Assembly: GCA_000499405.2 (NCBI GenBank)
Contig: HG738138.1
Coordinates: 7,996,888 to 8,060,887, forward strand
Source of the DNA: Onchocerca volvulus
Lineage: Eukaryota; Nematoda; Chromadorea; Rhabditida; Onchocercidae
Reading direction: 5' to 3'
DNA length: 64,000 nt
Position numbers and translations under genes: made by a program. The notes beneath the pieces were generated by a model. That model was given only the letters and a program-made list of their open reading frames with translations. It did no database searches and was not told the origin of the DNA. Shown piece by piece: positions 13,067-23,114 of this stretch. Every line of letters starts with the position of its first letter. Position 1 is the first letter of the stretch.

Positions 13067-13716
13067 CTAATGTATGCTCCACTGAATGTCAACGCCAACA
13101 CTCATTAAACTTATGATACAATCGTCAACTCTTTCTACATAATACTCGGTAACAAACATTGTTGTTGCCAGAATTTCTTCGTTTGCCAACTGGCCACTGT
13201 CCACAACATCTCGCTTAATTGTGCATTGTTCAGAGCTAATCATCAAGTGCATGTGAGGCATTATTGCTATAAAATAATCGTTTTTTATCGCGATGCCGAT
13301 AAATAATGAATTTTGCGATGAACTGGATCGATTTAATTCAGTAAAATCTCTGACTTCATCCCTTAAACTGTGACTGAAACTGGTGCTAGAGTATCTTTTG
13401 ACTGGTAAACACAAAATGAATGTTCTAGCCCGCAACTGGATTGTGATGACATTTTTCTGTAGAACCATACAAGCAGTGACTGAATTATCCATGAAATATT
13501 CGATGTGCTATGTGGAACACCATTGTTTACATAGTTACTACGATTAGAAAATAATGTCAGTAAACAGACATTATGAAATTTTCTTCTTATTTCGCTGTAC
13601 TTGAAAAAATTGAATAGTCCATTTTCGCACTGCAATGAATGTCTTCGAGATAGTGAAATCTGCATAATACGGCTGATTTTTCCGACCGAGAATACTTGGT
13701 CGATGTCATAAATCAT
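13067..13716 (-). pseudogene. Candidate coding remnant, function unknown
   Basis: Two long leftward open frames overlap in different phases. The upper one, 13716-13363, contains SRRHSLQCENGLFNFFKY and ends in TAA. The lower one, 13492-13067, has 141 codons and contains AIKNDYFIAIMPHMHLMI and VTEYYVERVDDCIISLMSV. The second half of the lower frame looks protein-like (mixed hydrophobic/charged strands, no low complexity). A join would need either a short intron with weak sites or a frameshift near 13390. I recognise no family. It may be a decayed nematode-specific gene or chance open frames; confidence that it was ever coding is about one half. Confidence 0.3.
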
Positions 13717-16320
13717 TATCTCTGCTCAGTTTTTGGATGGAGATGGAAAATTTATTGTTGTTCAACGCATGCTGAATGGTCACATAAAAATCAATTCTAC
13801 ATGTATACGATGATAGAAGAGTTGAAGACAAAAAATGTGTTCCGTTATTCATATTTCACTAACATTAGGAAATCTTGCCATAAATTTTCAGCTTTCATGG
13901 GCAGGACCAGGAATTTTCCCTAATCACAATCTGAAAAAAATGATCGCGTATGCTTGGAAAGAATGTGAATAACTTCGCCACAGAACTGAGAATTATGAAA
14001 TCATTATTTTCCAGCTATTTTGAAGCTTTCAGGATTAAGCTATCCACAGATTATTCTGGTTTCTTTTTTGGATGAGAATGGAAGTCTTCGTTTCCTATTC
14101 AGATTAGGATGGAGAAAGTGGAGAAACTTGCGTAACTTTCCCAGAAAATCATTGAATGTCTCGAAAATTTTTGCCAAAGTTGCTATTAACAGCCTCGCTG
14201 GACGATTTCGGTTCGGTACACCAGCGATTTTATTAATCATCTTAAATTGAGAAAGTATTTTTGAAAATTAAATCGTTCTGATAAGAAAAAATCTTGTCAA
14301 AGATCTGTGCTTCTCATTTTTTAATTCAATATTAAACTTATGGCAACCTAATATATTGTATTGAAGAGTCGAATTACTGAACAAGTAGTATTAAATAATG
14401 AACTTTTGGGTGAGTCAAAATATATAAACTTTTCTATCAGATTTTTTTTTTTCGCAAATACTACTGCTCACATATATATCATTTTGTAACGCCAACTTTC
14501 TGCTGTATCTTAAATTTCCATATTTTTCTTCTGATGTCATTTGTTCTAAACTTTTAAGTCGCAGAGACATGGATCAGTCTATCGAAAAACTCAAGAGAAT
14601 TTCTGCATAGCTCATTATAAATGTGTGAAAGACAAAGTGACAATCATTTTCGAGAATTAGATGGAAAAATTAGAAATTAAAATCCTATATGGATTCTCTC
14701 TTCAATTTTGTGAGTGATCAATGATTGTTGTGTATAGGCTGCGGAGATTTTTTCGTAAGATGCTAAATTACAAACCCAAATTATCCAATATCAATGTAAT
14801 ATTCCAACAGTTCAGAAATTTTAGCTTAGAGATTTCCTAGTAAATTGGTCCTTTTTGCTGTAGATATATGTGCCAAAACAATGTGTAACTACTAAGACTA
14901 TGGACATCAGGACATCAGCAAGGAGGGGAAAATTCAACAAAAGTATTAGGAGAGAAATGAAGATGTTGTTTATTGCGGTAATCGTAAGAAAGGTACAAGC
15001 AGAAATGGGAAATGAGACAGGCCTATGTCATCCACGTCCAGTATTTTTTACTTTACATCACTGTGATTCGCTGATCTAAAAGAAATGATTCTTCAGCAAT
15101 TGACGCCGACTCTGTACTTACTTTTTTTTGCACACTTGTTAGGAGACGTTTTGGATCTTTTGAACGCAGTAAATGAGTCTCATCATTTTTTATCCTTATG
15201 ATTCCCAAATTTATATGACTCAATTTTGACAAATAGAAAAAATTAGAAAACGAAAAAACGAATATAAGCAAACACAAGGATTACAAATAACTGTATCATT
15301 AGAACTAAGGTTGTTTCTACCAAAATTTTCAATCCTGTAAAATTTAATTTTGAAAAAATTCAGGCGGAATCGATCAATGAATAGATTTTTTTGCGAAAAC
15401 AGAATATCCTTAAGTGTAATACTAACATAAATCTCGTGGAAATAGAACTTTCGATTGATCAACTTCGGCTTTTGATATCCTAAGAAAGTCCGCGAAGCAA
15501 GAATAATCGGAACTATGGGATGAACAAAACTCAGGAAATGTCCTAACAAAATCTAGACAATTTACCGATATTCTAGACTGCTCTTGGTTCCTGAAAATGA
15601 GGAAATACGCAACGGCCACTCTTACAGCTTCTCAATTTTTTATTCCTAGCAATGAACAGATCTTGCGCAAAATCGCGTTTCAAATTGTATTGCAACATCT
15701 GATTCTCCGAAAACTTCTGAATAATGTCCGGATTGACCGGAATTTCCAACCGGATCAATAATACAATGATCCAGTGGGAATTTTTACGAGTTCCGGAATT
15801 CATTTATTTCTCATTAAAATTGAAACTGTAGTCAATTGTGATTAAATATTCCTTTATATAATTTACAGTCTGCAACAAATTCATTTCTCGAGTTTTTGAA
15901 TTGCCTTTACTGGCAGTTAGGTTTACAAATATTATAGATGCGCTCAGATAGATGAGACATTCAGTTTAATTTTTTACTTAATTATAGGCCTAACTGTGGG
16001 AAAATCGTTCTGCTACAAGTATCGATCGACCGGGACGAAATATGACCACTGCCGAATATGGATGTACATAGAAATCTTCTCACTCGTCTTCCTCGAAAAT
16101 AGTGCAGAAAATCAAAGGAAGGGAGCCGAAATGCGATTGCTTGCACCCGTTGAGGATGTCAGAACTGAGATATCAAGGATTGGAGGATCTGGGATGTTAT
16201 TCTGAGAGATGGAACCAGCTATGAAGAATAGAGAATCAGTTAGTGGAGCCAGTAAGGATTTTATTGAGAATGAGATCTAGTAAGCTTTGCTAAATAATAG
16301 GTCGAAATGTATCAGTGTTT

Positions 16321-16429
16321 AGTGAATAAAACGGTGAATAAACCTTAAAAGAGAAGTTTTATTCACCTTTTTGATTTAAGATGACTAATACTTTACTCAC
16401 CTTAAAAAAGGTGAATAAACCATTCACCT
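16321..16429. repeat. Cluster of GGTGAATAAA-like repeats in both orientations
   Basis: GTGAATAAAA and GGTGAATAAACC occur on the + strand near 16322, 16333 and 16410, and their inverse TTTATTCACC near 16358; shorter TCACC/ACTCACC variants flank them. The copies can pair into small hairpins, for example GGTGAATAAAC with GTTTTATTCACC. Confidence 0.65.
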
Positions 16430-16699
16430 GTCGACTGAAACATTTATATATATCAATATTAGCTAAGTTTTCGTCGTAATGGATTTCACTTTCATAGAAA
16501 TACGGCTGTGAATGTATCATTTTACTCTTTAGATATTTTTTCTTTCGAAGATTTATATCATTCTTTCGTACTAGTAGCTGAAACATTCATACACTTATTA
16601 ATATGTATAACGGAATTATCAATTTCGTCAAATTTCATGAATGATTTCTGGAATCTTTTTAGGTTGTATAATTAAGGAAACATGATTTTTTGCTGAATA

Positions 16700-16815
16700 A
16701 AAAAGAAACATTCTTGCGAGAGATGTTGTATCATGCATTTGCTCGCTATTCGTACGCATTACAATGTTGTAATTTTTCAATCATGAACTTGCCGTAACGT
16801 CATGCGATCATTCAG
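16700..16815 (+). pseudogene. Possible EDEM/GH47-mannosidase-like exon fragment
   Basis: One frame reads KKETFLREMLYHAFARYSYA and resembles the N-terminal signature of EDEM-type GH47 proteins (REMFYHAY..Y..YA). A donor-like CAG|GTAAAT follows at 16815. The frame meets a TAA eight codons before that donor, and no other GH47 sequence (for example the catalytic acidic motifs) follows. It is therefore at most a relic or a chance match; the assignment is weak. Confidence 0.2.
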
Positions 16816-17584
16816 GTAAATGCTGAAAGAGGTTTAAGAATTTCAAAAACGAAGGACAAATCATAGATGCATGGTATTGTATTACACGACAGTGATACAA
16901 AAAGAGATCGTCTTCCCAACTCTTTTGATTCTAATTTTCTGGACCATCTTTCTTTATTCTCCTGACCATAGGTGCACGAATCTTGCAGCATAAGTCGTCG
17001 ATTCTGCCTTTCTTTGTTCTGAAGAAATAGTGTTTCGTTGATGAATCAACGTTAATTAAGTCATTCTTTCACGTAAATTCAGGAAACGATTATTTCTCTT
17101 TTCTCAGAACAAAAATTTTGAAACAACGTTGCATTCCAATACCGTGTTTTTATAGATAAGGCGCATGTTTAAAAATTTTCGGACTAATTGGACTGGCCAC
17201 ACAAAACATGGTTGGTCCAGCTAGTTTGAAATAAATTTTACAAATCATCCTCATGCTTATTTAGGCTTATTTTAATCCATACGCATACATGCATTATTGG
17301 TTCAGTTTAGTATTATGATTTTAGAATTTTTTACTCAGCATTTGACGTCGTTATCAAGTGTAAAATTTATGCATACAATTAAAATTATACTTAATATATT
17401 CAAGCAAAATTAAAATACGAAAAGAAAGAATAAATTATTGAATAAAATTATCGGTCCTTGAATTCTTTCCATACTATATCTTTCAAGAGAAAATACAGAA
17501 TGACTAAACTAATTACATTTCCAGATAAATTAATAACATTTTCATATAGTTCAATCATTTAAATTTCTGATTAAAAAAGAGAAA

Positions 17585-17824
17585 TGCAAAAGCGGAAATA
17601 ATTTCGGATATCCAACAAATCTATCAGAATATAATTTCACCAATAACTGTTACTACAATGATGCAAATTTACGAGATGAAGATGGATGTTGTGGGTTTCG
17701 AAATGTGCCATTGGATGTTCGATTTGTTTGCCAATTGGATGTTCATTCATCTGACCTTATTAACCAGTATTTGCAACGGTTAACAACTTTATTTCGCCCT
17801 TTTTTAATATTTCTATATGCTTAA
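17585..17824 (+). CDS. Isolated cysteine-rich exon-like ORF, unknown
   Basis: The frame is open for 79 codons and ends in TAA. Its middle reads NFTNNCYYNDANLRD, then EDGCCGFRNVPLDVRFVCQL, a Cys-rich extracellular-type sequence containing an N-glycosylation sequon (NFT). The FVCQ ending recalls the last strand of C-type-lectin-like folds, while the CCG could suggest a tetraspanin-type loop; neither is established. No start codon opens this frame, so upstream exons would be required, and none are evident. It could be the last exon of a small secreted-protein gene or the remains of one. Confidence 0.3.
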   Translation, partial: CKSGNNFGYPTNLSEYNFTNNCYYNDANLRDEDGCCGFRNVPLDVRFVCQLDVHSSDLINQYLQRLTTLFRPFLIFLYA

Positions 17825-18534
17825 TTATACTTTCATATAATTTTTTCATATGCTTTGATTCTTATCGACATCGATTCTTATCGGCACTTGTTTAGCTGAA
17901 AAATGTAATTGTTTAAATGTTCTTCGCTTTATTGCATTATTGAATGTTCATTTTAAAAATATCAATTCTTCCATTTGCAAAATTAATACTATTTACCAGT
18001 TTTCTTCATTGAGAAACTTCTTCATTTGGGTCATTTGTTTGTTATATTTAAAGATTATTGGTTCATTGTAAATATAGTATTCACTCATCAAGATCAATTT
18101 AATTCTTCAGATTTTGGAATTTGAATCATATTCTGAGATGTTAGCTTTTTAATGTTAGCATACCAATAAACGATAGTTTAATGTTATGCATATCACCGAT
18201 ACGTGTTAATTTTTTTACGAGATATATTTCGATTCTAAAAATGTCAATATTTAAAGGTCATACAATTCCGTATCAGGAATCGTTACACTAAAATGAAATT
18301 GAAATTTCAAAAAATATTTTAATGCCATTCAATGATATAAATTCACACTTTAATAAACAAATCAAAATTCCAGCATTGTGCGTCATTCTATGTATATCAT
18401 AATTTATTTGGATATTCCGGGAAAATTCTAGTATGTATAGCGCCACAATTTATACATATTATAAATCGATTGTTTTGATAACATTCATCGATCTGCCGAT
18501 CACCTTCATTTAATTTGATATTCTCAAATGTAAC

Positions 18535-18625
18535 TTAGTCGATGTCATCCTCAATTGTGCATATCGGTCCATAAAGCTCACGAGCGAATTTTTTGAAATT
18601 TACGCCAGCATTTCTCTTTCGATAT
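18535..18625 (-). CDS. Possible terminal exon of a small unknown gene
   Basis: After a leftward acceptor (ATTAAACAG) the frame reads YRKRNAGVNFKKFARELYG, then PICTIEDDID and TAA. It is a compact 29-residue basic-to-acidic tail with sensible composition. Leftward sequence just upstream (18640-18810) has a TTCTTTCAG acceptor and a short frame but no consistent gene model. The family is unknown. Confidence 0.25.
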
Positions 18626-20078
18626 CTGTTTAATATGGTTTATTGCAATTGATAAAAGGTAAGAAGTCCATTTATTCCATTACTCTATTCGATCACTTTA
18701 TCGTAATATTCGATCGATCGGTCGCTGAAAGAAGAAAGGATTGAGAATTAATTAGAATCGATGGTTGTGGGATTTTTTGAATCATTGCCGTCCTTTGTCA
18801 AGTAAGTTATTCCTATATATTTTGCTTCTTTTCATCCTTCTATTGAAATCACTTGAATTTTCAATAATTATTTAATGACTAGTTAGTTTTAAATTTTCAA
18901 TTAAAACAGTTTTGATTAGTTTTTGATTTTAATTGTTTATAATTCTTAATTTTAAGCGGAAAAATAATTTAGTAGAGAAATGAGATGAAAGAAAGTCAAC
19001 CATCATTTCTGTGAAATTTGCCTCATTCTAATTTTTTTCCTTACCGCTACTTCATTTTATGTTTTCTTATTCTTAATTGTATTACGCATCTGCATATTCC
19101 TGATTCTCCGCATTGTACTACTCTTTCAACCTTTCAACTTTAATTTCAAAACTGTGTTATTGGATACGTGATACTGCTTCGTTGTTGGATATGCAGGACT
19201 ACATCGTGCATCGTATGAACATTTCTATTAGGGTGTTAAGGGAAGTTCGTAAACTTATGGAATTATTTACAATATTGATTTCAAATTTACTGTATTCACA
19301 GCAAGAGTACACACAATGCATAAACACATATAGACACAGTGGTATTCGCATTATTTATGTATCAATATTCTCAATTGTACCGAGTATTTTTTTGTTTATC
19401 ACTTCGTTCATATTCTTTGGTTTTCTCATAATTGTGCGCTTTTCTAAATGACATATTCCGGTTGTCCTACATTATTTTAAATTTGGTTCGGTATATGATA
19501 GATTACATGGAGAATGGATTTTTGAATCAGTCCAAATATGAAGTGATATATGCAGGACGTCAACTGCTTGTCGTTTTCATTATAGGAATTTTAATGAACT
19601 GAAGGAATACATCGTCATTTATAAGCTTCTCAAAATAAAAGTGAAATAATACGTGATGTCGGAAGTGAGTCACCCCATAAGATTGTGAGAACAGTTTTTA
19701 ATCTCGACAAGAGTTGTCCTTTATTGGTCAATATAGCGATGAACTTGCATAAATCAATTGCTGTTGTTTTGATTTGTAAGTAATGCCTTTATTTCTCTCC
19801 TCAAATTGTGCGATTTTGAGTTGTTTATATATAGTTCAGCAGTGGTACAATAAATATTTATTTTGTCTTGAAGGTTATTCTCGTCACTAAATTTAATAAT
19901 GACGATATCAAAATTTCAGAGCCAAGTCTCGGATACTTTGCTTGAATAACAATTTATATAAATTGTGGTTTTTTATTTTTGGATGTTTTGTATCCACAGT
20001 TTCTGTACTGATGAAGCGGTAGTGTATTTCAATGAAATTTGTGGGAGTTATTTATTTTTGTTAGTTTTATGGTTTCAG

Positions 20079-20871
20079 ATGGATCATGGAAATGAAGGAG
20101 TGGCAACAGACAGTCTTGCAGCGATTCAACAACAAGTTGAAAGTGTAAAGACGGTTTGTTTATTCTGACTTTTGAAGTTCCTTTAAGCTTCATTGTATAC
20201 AGAATGTTGGAGAACATGTGAAGAGTTGCAAATTCCGCAGCTGTTATCTGTGTCCAGTTGTCCAGAAGTCGTCGCCAAATTTCCTTTTCCGAATTTTTTG
20301 CAACTGTGGTTATTTGTTTTTTTGGTTTGCCATTTCAGGTGATGAACAATAACATGCAAAGGGTGTTGGAAAGAGGTGAACAACTAGAAAATATTGAGGG
20401 TAGGACTGAAGCGCTCACGCAGTCGGTATGCCTTTTTAGAACCATAAAATTTGCATGAAGAATAGATTTGGTTAAGAATTTTTGCCGAAAGGCTTTGAGA
20501 AAGATGCAGAATTAATATAATAAAGCTGCTGAAATCGAAAAAAGATTCATCGGAATTCAGAAAAAGAGTTTCGGGTATATGTGAAGAATTTTTGAGTAAT
20601 CTGTAACACTTCAAAGTTTCGCTGACATTGTAATAAAAGCCCTGATGTCCTGCATGACATCAGTCAACCTTTAAGTGCATTCAAGTTATCTGGTCTAAAA
20701 ATCTTATTTTTGCAGTCACAAAACTTCCAATGGACAGCACAACGCGTTCAGCGTCGGATGTGTGCGAAGAATGCAAAATGGATCATTATCATTGTTGCTT
20801 GTGTGATGGTTATTGTCGCTGCTATCATACTTATTATGCTGAACAACTTTGGCATTTTCGGTCACTCATGA
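20079..20871 (+). CDS. vamp-8: R-SNARE, VAMP8-type vesicle-associated membrane protein (105 aa)
   Basis: Three exons, 20079-20153, 20339-20425 and 20716-20871, join in phase 0 to give 105 aa. The SNARE helix runs from about residue 14 to 75 (AAIQQQVESVK, MQRVLERGEQLENIEGRTEAL, TAQRVQRRM). The zero-layer arginine is visible in VLERGEQL. A C-terminal membrane anchor follows (WIIIIVACVMVIVAAIILIM) with a few residues after it. R-SNAREs on vesicles zip with Q-SNAREs on target membranes to drive fusion. The very short N-terminus and SNARE sequence fit the VAMP8/endobrevin branch better than VAMP7 (no longin domain) or neuronal synaptobrevin. The ATG immediately follows TTTCAG at 20078, which fits spliced-leader trans-splicing or a 5'-UTR intron. 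The SNARE call is firm; the exact subfamily symbol is likely but not certain. Confidence 0.88.
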
Positions 20872-22066
20872 TTATGATTCTTATCAAAAATCCAGATTGA
20901 TGATATAACTGAAATATGTTATTAGTTGAAAAAATGAAATTTAGGATTTACTTACTGGTGTTTTTCGTTATTTGAAATTCTTCAGGAGGAATTTTTTTTT
21001 CCATACAATTATATAAAGAGCATTTATTAATGTTAAAAAAAAAAAAGAAAAGGAAACAAAGTAACCATGCTTACATTAATAATGAGCTTAGTTTCTTGAG
21101 AAAAGCTGCAGAGTGGTAGCAATATTATGCAGTCGCACACTTTTCTTCATTGATGTCATCACATTAGTATTAGACACTGGTTTCATCTGGAATTGGCATG
21201 ATAGGAACTTTTTGTGATTACCTGATAATTATCGGCTTTTTGTATATGGTATATATTTAGTAAAATTTTTTATGACGTTTTTGTTTATTATAAGTTCGCA
21301 TTTAGCAATTATGACCAACGTATTTCATGACTGATAAAAATTAGTATCACATACAACGTTTCCTGCTTTGCGTTGCGAGCTTTTCATGCGAAGTTATTAT
21401 TTATTTAAAGTTTATTTTCAAGTTATATTTTCTCACTATTCAGTAACTATTCATGCATATTTCGTTTCAGTTCCATTTCAGGACCATATTTTGCTTGGTT
21501 CTATCTTGAGGGTTTTGTAGAAAATCTAAAGTCTGGTACTAAATAAAAAATGCGTCGACCCATCTTTTTTAAATTCAAACATTGGATAATTTGTTTCGTC
21601 TCATTTTTCATTCAGCTCTTGCTTTCATTCATTAAGTCACCTTAGAATATTCCCTACTGAGTAAAAGAATGAAAAGTTTATTGTTTGCAGATGGTCGCTT
21701 AGCATTCTTTCATAATAAAGATTCCTATACTCTACCTGGGCTGAACCTTTATTCAGCAACAAATCTGGGTCTTATCCAGAGAAGTCGGGAATCTAATTGC
21801 ACATGAATAGCTTGCCCGAAAAATGTCTCAAGAAATGACTGGCGTTTTCGACGGCTAGTATATCGGCAAAACTCAAATCCAGTACAAAGTTTTGTCAAGT
21901 CTCCGATTTCGCATTTTCCTCCAGTCAAAACCAGTTCAACTTTATATTTTTGGAATCGCATTTCTACAAGGAGATAATTAGCATTTTGCTTAGACAAAAA
22001 TATGAGAAAAGTCGCACACGTTCGACACATCGATGAAATAAAATGATCCACTTCTTCCCAGGAAAT
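20872..22066. other. Interval between VAMP gene and the 22-kb fragment
   Basis: It holds the 3' flank of the VAMP gene and AT-rich sequence with an A-run near 21036. A leftward 100-codon frame at 22051-21749 lies just downstream of the 22-kb fragment; it has no recognisable domain and is probably that unit's 3' flank. Confidence 0.4.
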
Positions 22067-22508
22067 TCATGCCTTTAGACTTTTTCTTTTCTTCAGTTCC
22101 TTGCGTGTAGTACGTGTTCCTTCCAATCGTTTATCCGGCAGAGAGATTTTCTGAGATGATTTTCCAGAATTAATTAGTTCCTCACTTGCTTCAACTTCCA
22201 CAACTTCATCACCCATACTCCCACCCTCCTGAAGAAACAGTGCACGTGTTCAACAATATGCAAATAATATGTGTAAATATTCATCATCACCATAATAACT
22301 GGACAGACTTGTGCAAACAACGGTTAGCTCATCAGTGGCGCCATATCGATCGATAGTTTCAACGAAGCACAAATGTGCGCTCACTGCGTTCTGCACATGC
22401 AATTTCTTGCGTGTAGTACGTGTTCCTTCCAGTCGTTTATCGATCAAAAAGATCTTCCTAAATGGTCGACCAGAATTAATTACCTGCTCATTTGCTTCAA
22501 CTTTCACT
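22067..22508 (-). CDS. Fragment with a duplicated ~35-residue charged module, unknown function
   Basis: Two leftward exons fit: about 22508-22385 (donor GCA|GTGAGC) and 22228-22067 (acceptor TTCTTCAG, stop TGA), joining in phase 0. The first encodes VKVEANEQVINSG..., then DKRLEGTRTTRKKL. The second encodes EGGSMGDEVVEVEASEELIN..., then DKRLEGTRTTRKELKKRKS and stop. The two halves are copies: on the DNA, about 22097-22200 and 22403-22506 align without gaps at a fixed 306-bp offset. Most differences leave the reading frame open, which argues for coding constraint at the time of duplication. No start codon is seen for the upper exon, so more exons should lie rightwards or the unit is a remnant. 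I recognise no family; the sequence is hydrophilic and ends in a basic tail. Confidence 0.4.
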
Positions 22509-23114
22509 GACTAGCTGTAGAAAATTTTCTTCATCCGAAGACAGAGATTGGAAGATCAGTCTCTTCGTGCTTGCACATCAACAAACCTTCAAGATTCACT
22601 CGACTTTTCCATTACTCACATAATTCTTTTGCATGTTTCTTTGAAATAGTTTATTGACATTTCGTGGTTGTACTTTGTAACTGAGTTTTTTTTTGCTGAA
22701 GTTTGGATAATTAACTTTAAGAAAATGTCTTTAATCTCCAATTTTTCTTATTTCATCGAAATTTCGTTGGTTATTAAGGAGTTCTCGCATTGAGCTTTTT
22801 TCGAAATATTTTGCTAAAATTTAAATAGGAATATAGGTTTGTTGGGTGAATCTCTCCGTATCCCTAATTAAGCCATTTTTCTTATTCAGTAGTCATTAAA
22901 TTCCTTCATTACATGCTTTTCATCATTCGGTTCTTTTTTGGATCGCCTTAATGATTTTTTCCATGATATTCTATATTTTAGTTTATTGCTACTTGCGTTG
23001 TGTTTCCAATCGTTATATTTCTTTTTTCCCGAAAAGGAAACATTTACAGGTGAACGCGATAGAAAAAGGGTATGGTGATTGCAATGAAAGCTTAACCCAG
23101 TATTGGAATTAAAT
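22509..23114. other. Upstream region of the PIEZO gene
   Basis: AT-rich sequence without a supported exon. No core promoter can be assigned from sequence alone. Confidence 0.4.

Larger units (their letters stand above)
13717..20078. other. Long gene-poor interval with isolated exon-like fragments
   Basis: No complete gene is visible. Three short stretches look like single exons and are listed separately (16700-16815, 17585-17824, 18535-18625). A cluster of GGTGAATAAA-type repeats lies at 16321-16429. A 112-codon rightward frame at 19113-19451 has a hydrophobic C-terminal third but sits in AT-rich DNA and has no recognisable domain, so it is not called. Confidence 0.45.

Noticed and set aside
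15053..15803. Chain of overlapping leftward frames of 65-109 codons
   Set aside because: They are in different phases with no consistent splice model and no recognisable motif.
15996..16260. Rightward frame in a somewhat GC-richer patch (VEDVRTEISRIGGSG)
   Set aside because: Looks superficially coding but has no homologous motif or splice context; not enough to call a gene or a transposon remnant.
19113..19451. 112-codon rightward frame with hydrophobic C-terminus upstream of the VAMP gene
   Set aside because: No recognisable domain and surrounded by AT-rich DNA; hydrophobic runs are common chance products of T-rich sequence, and the VAMP ATG appears to be a trans-splice site.
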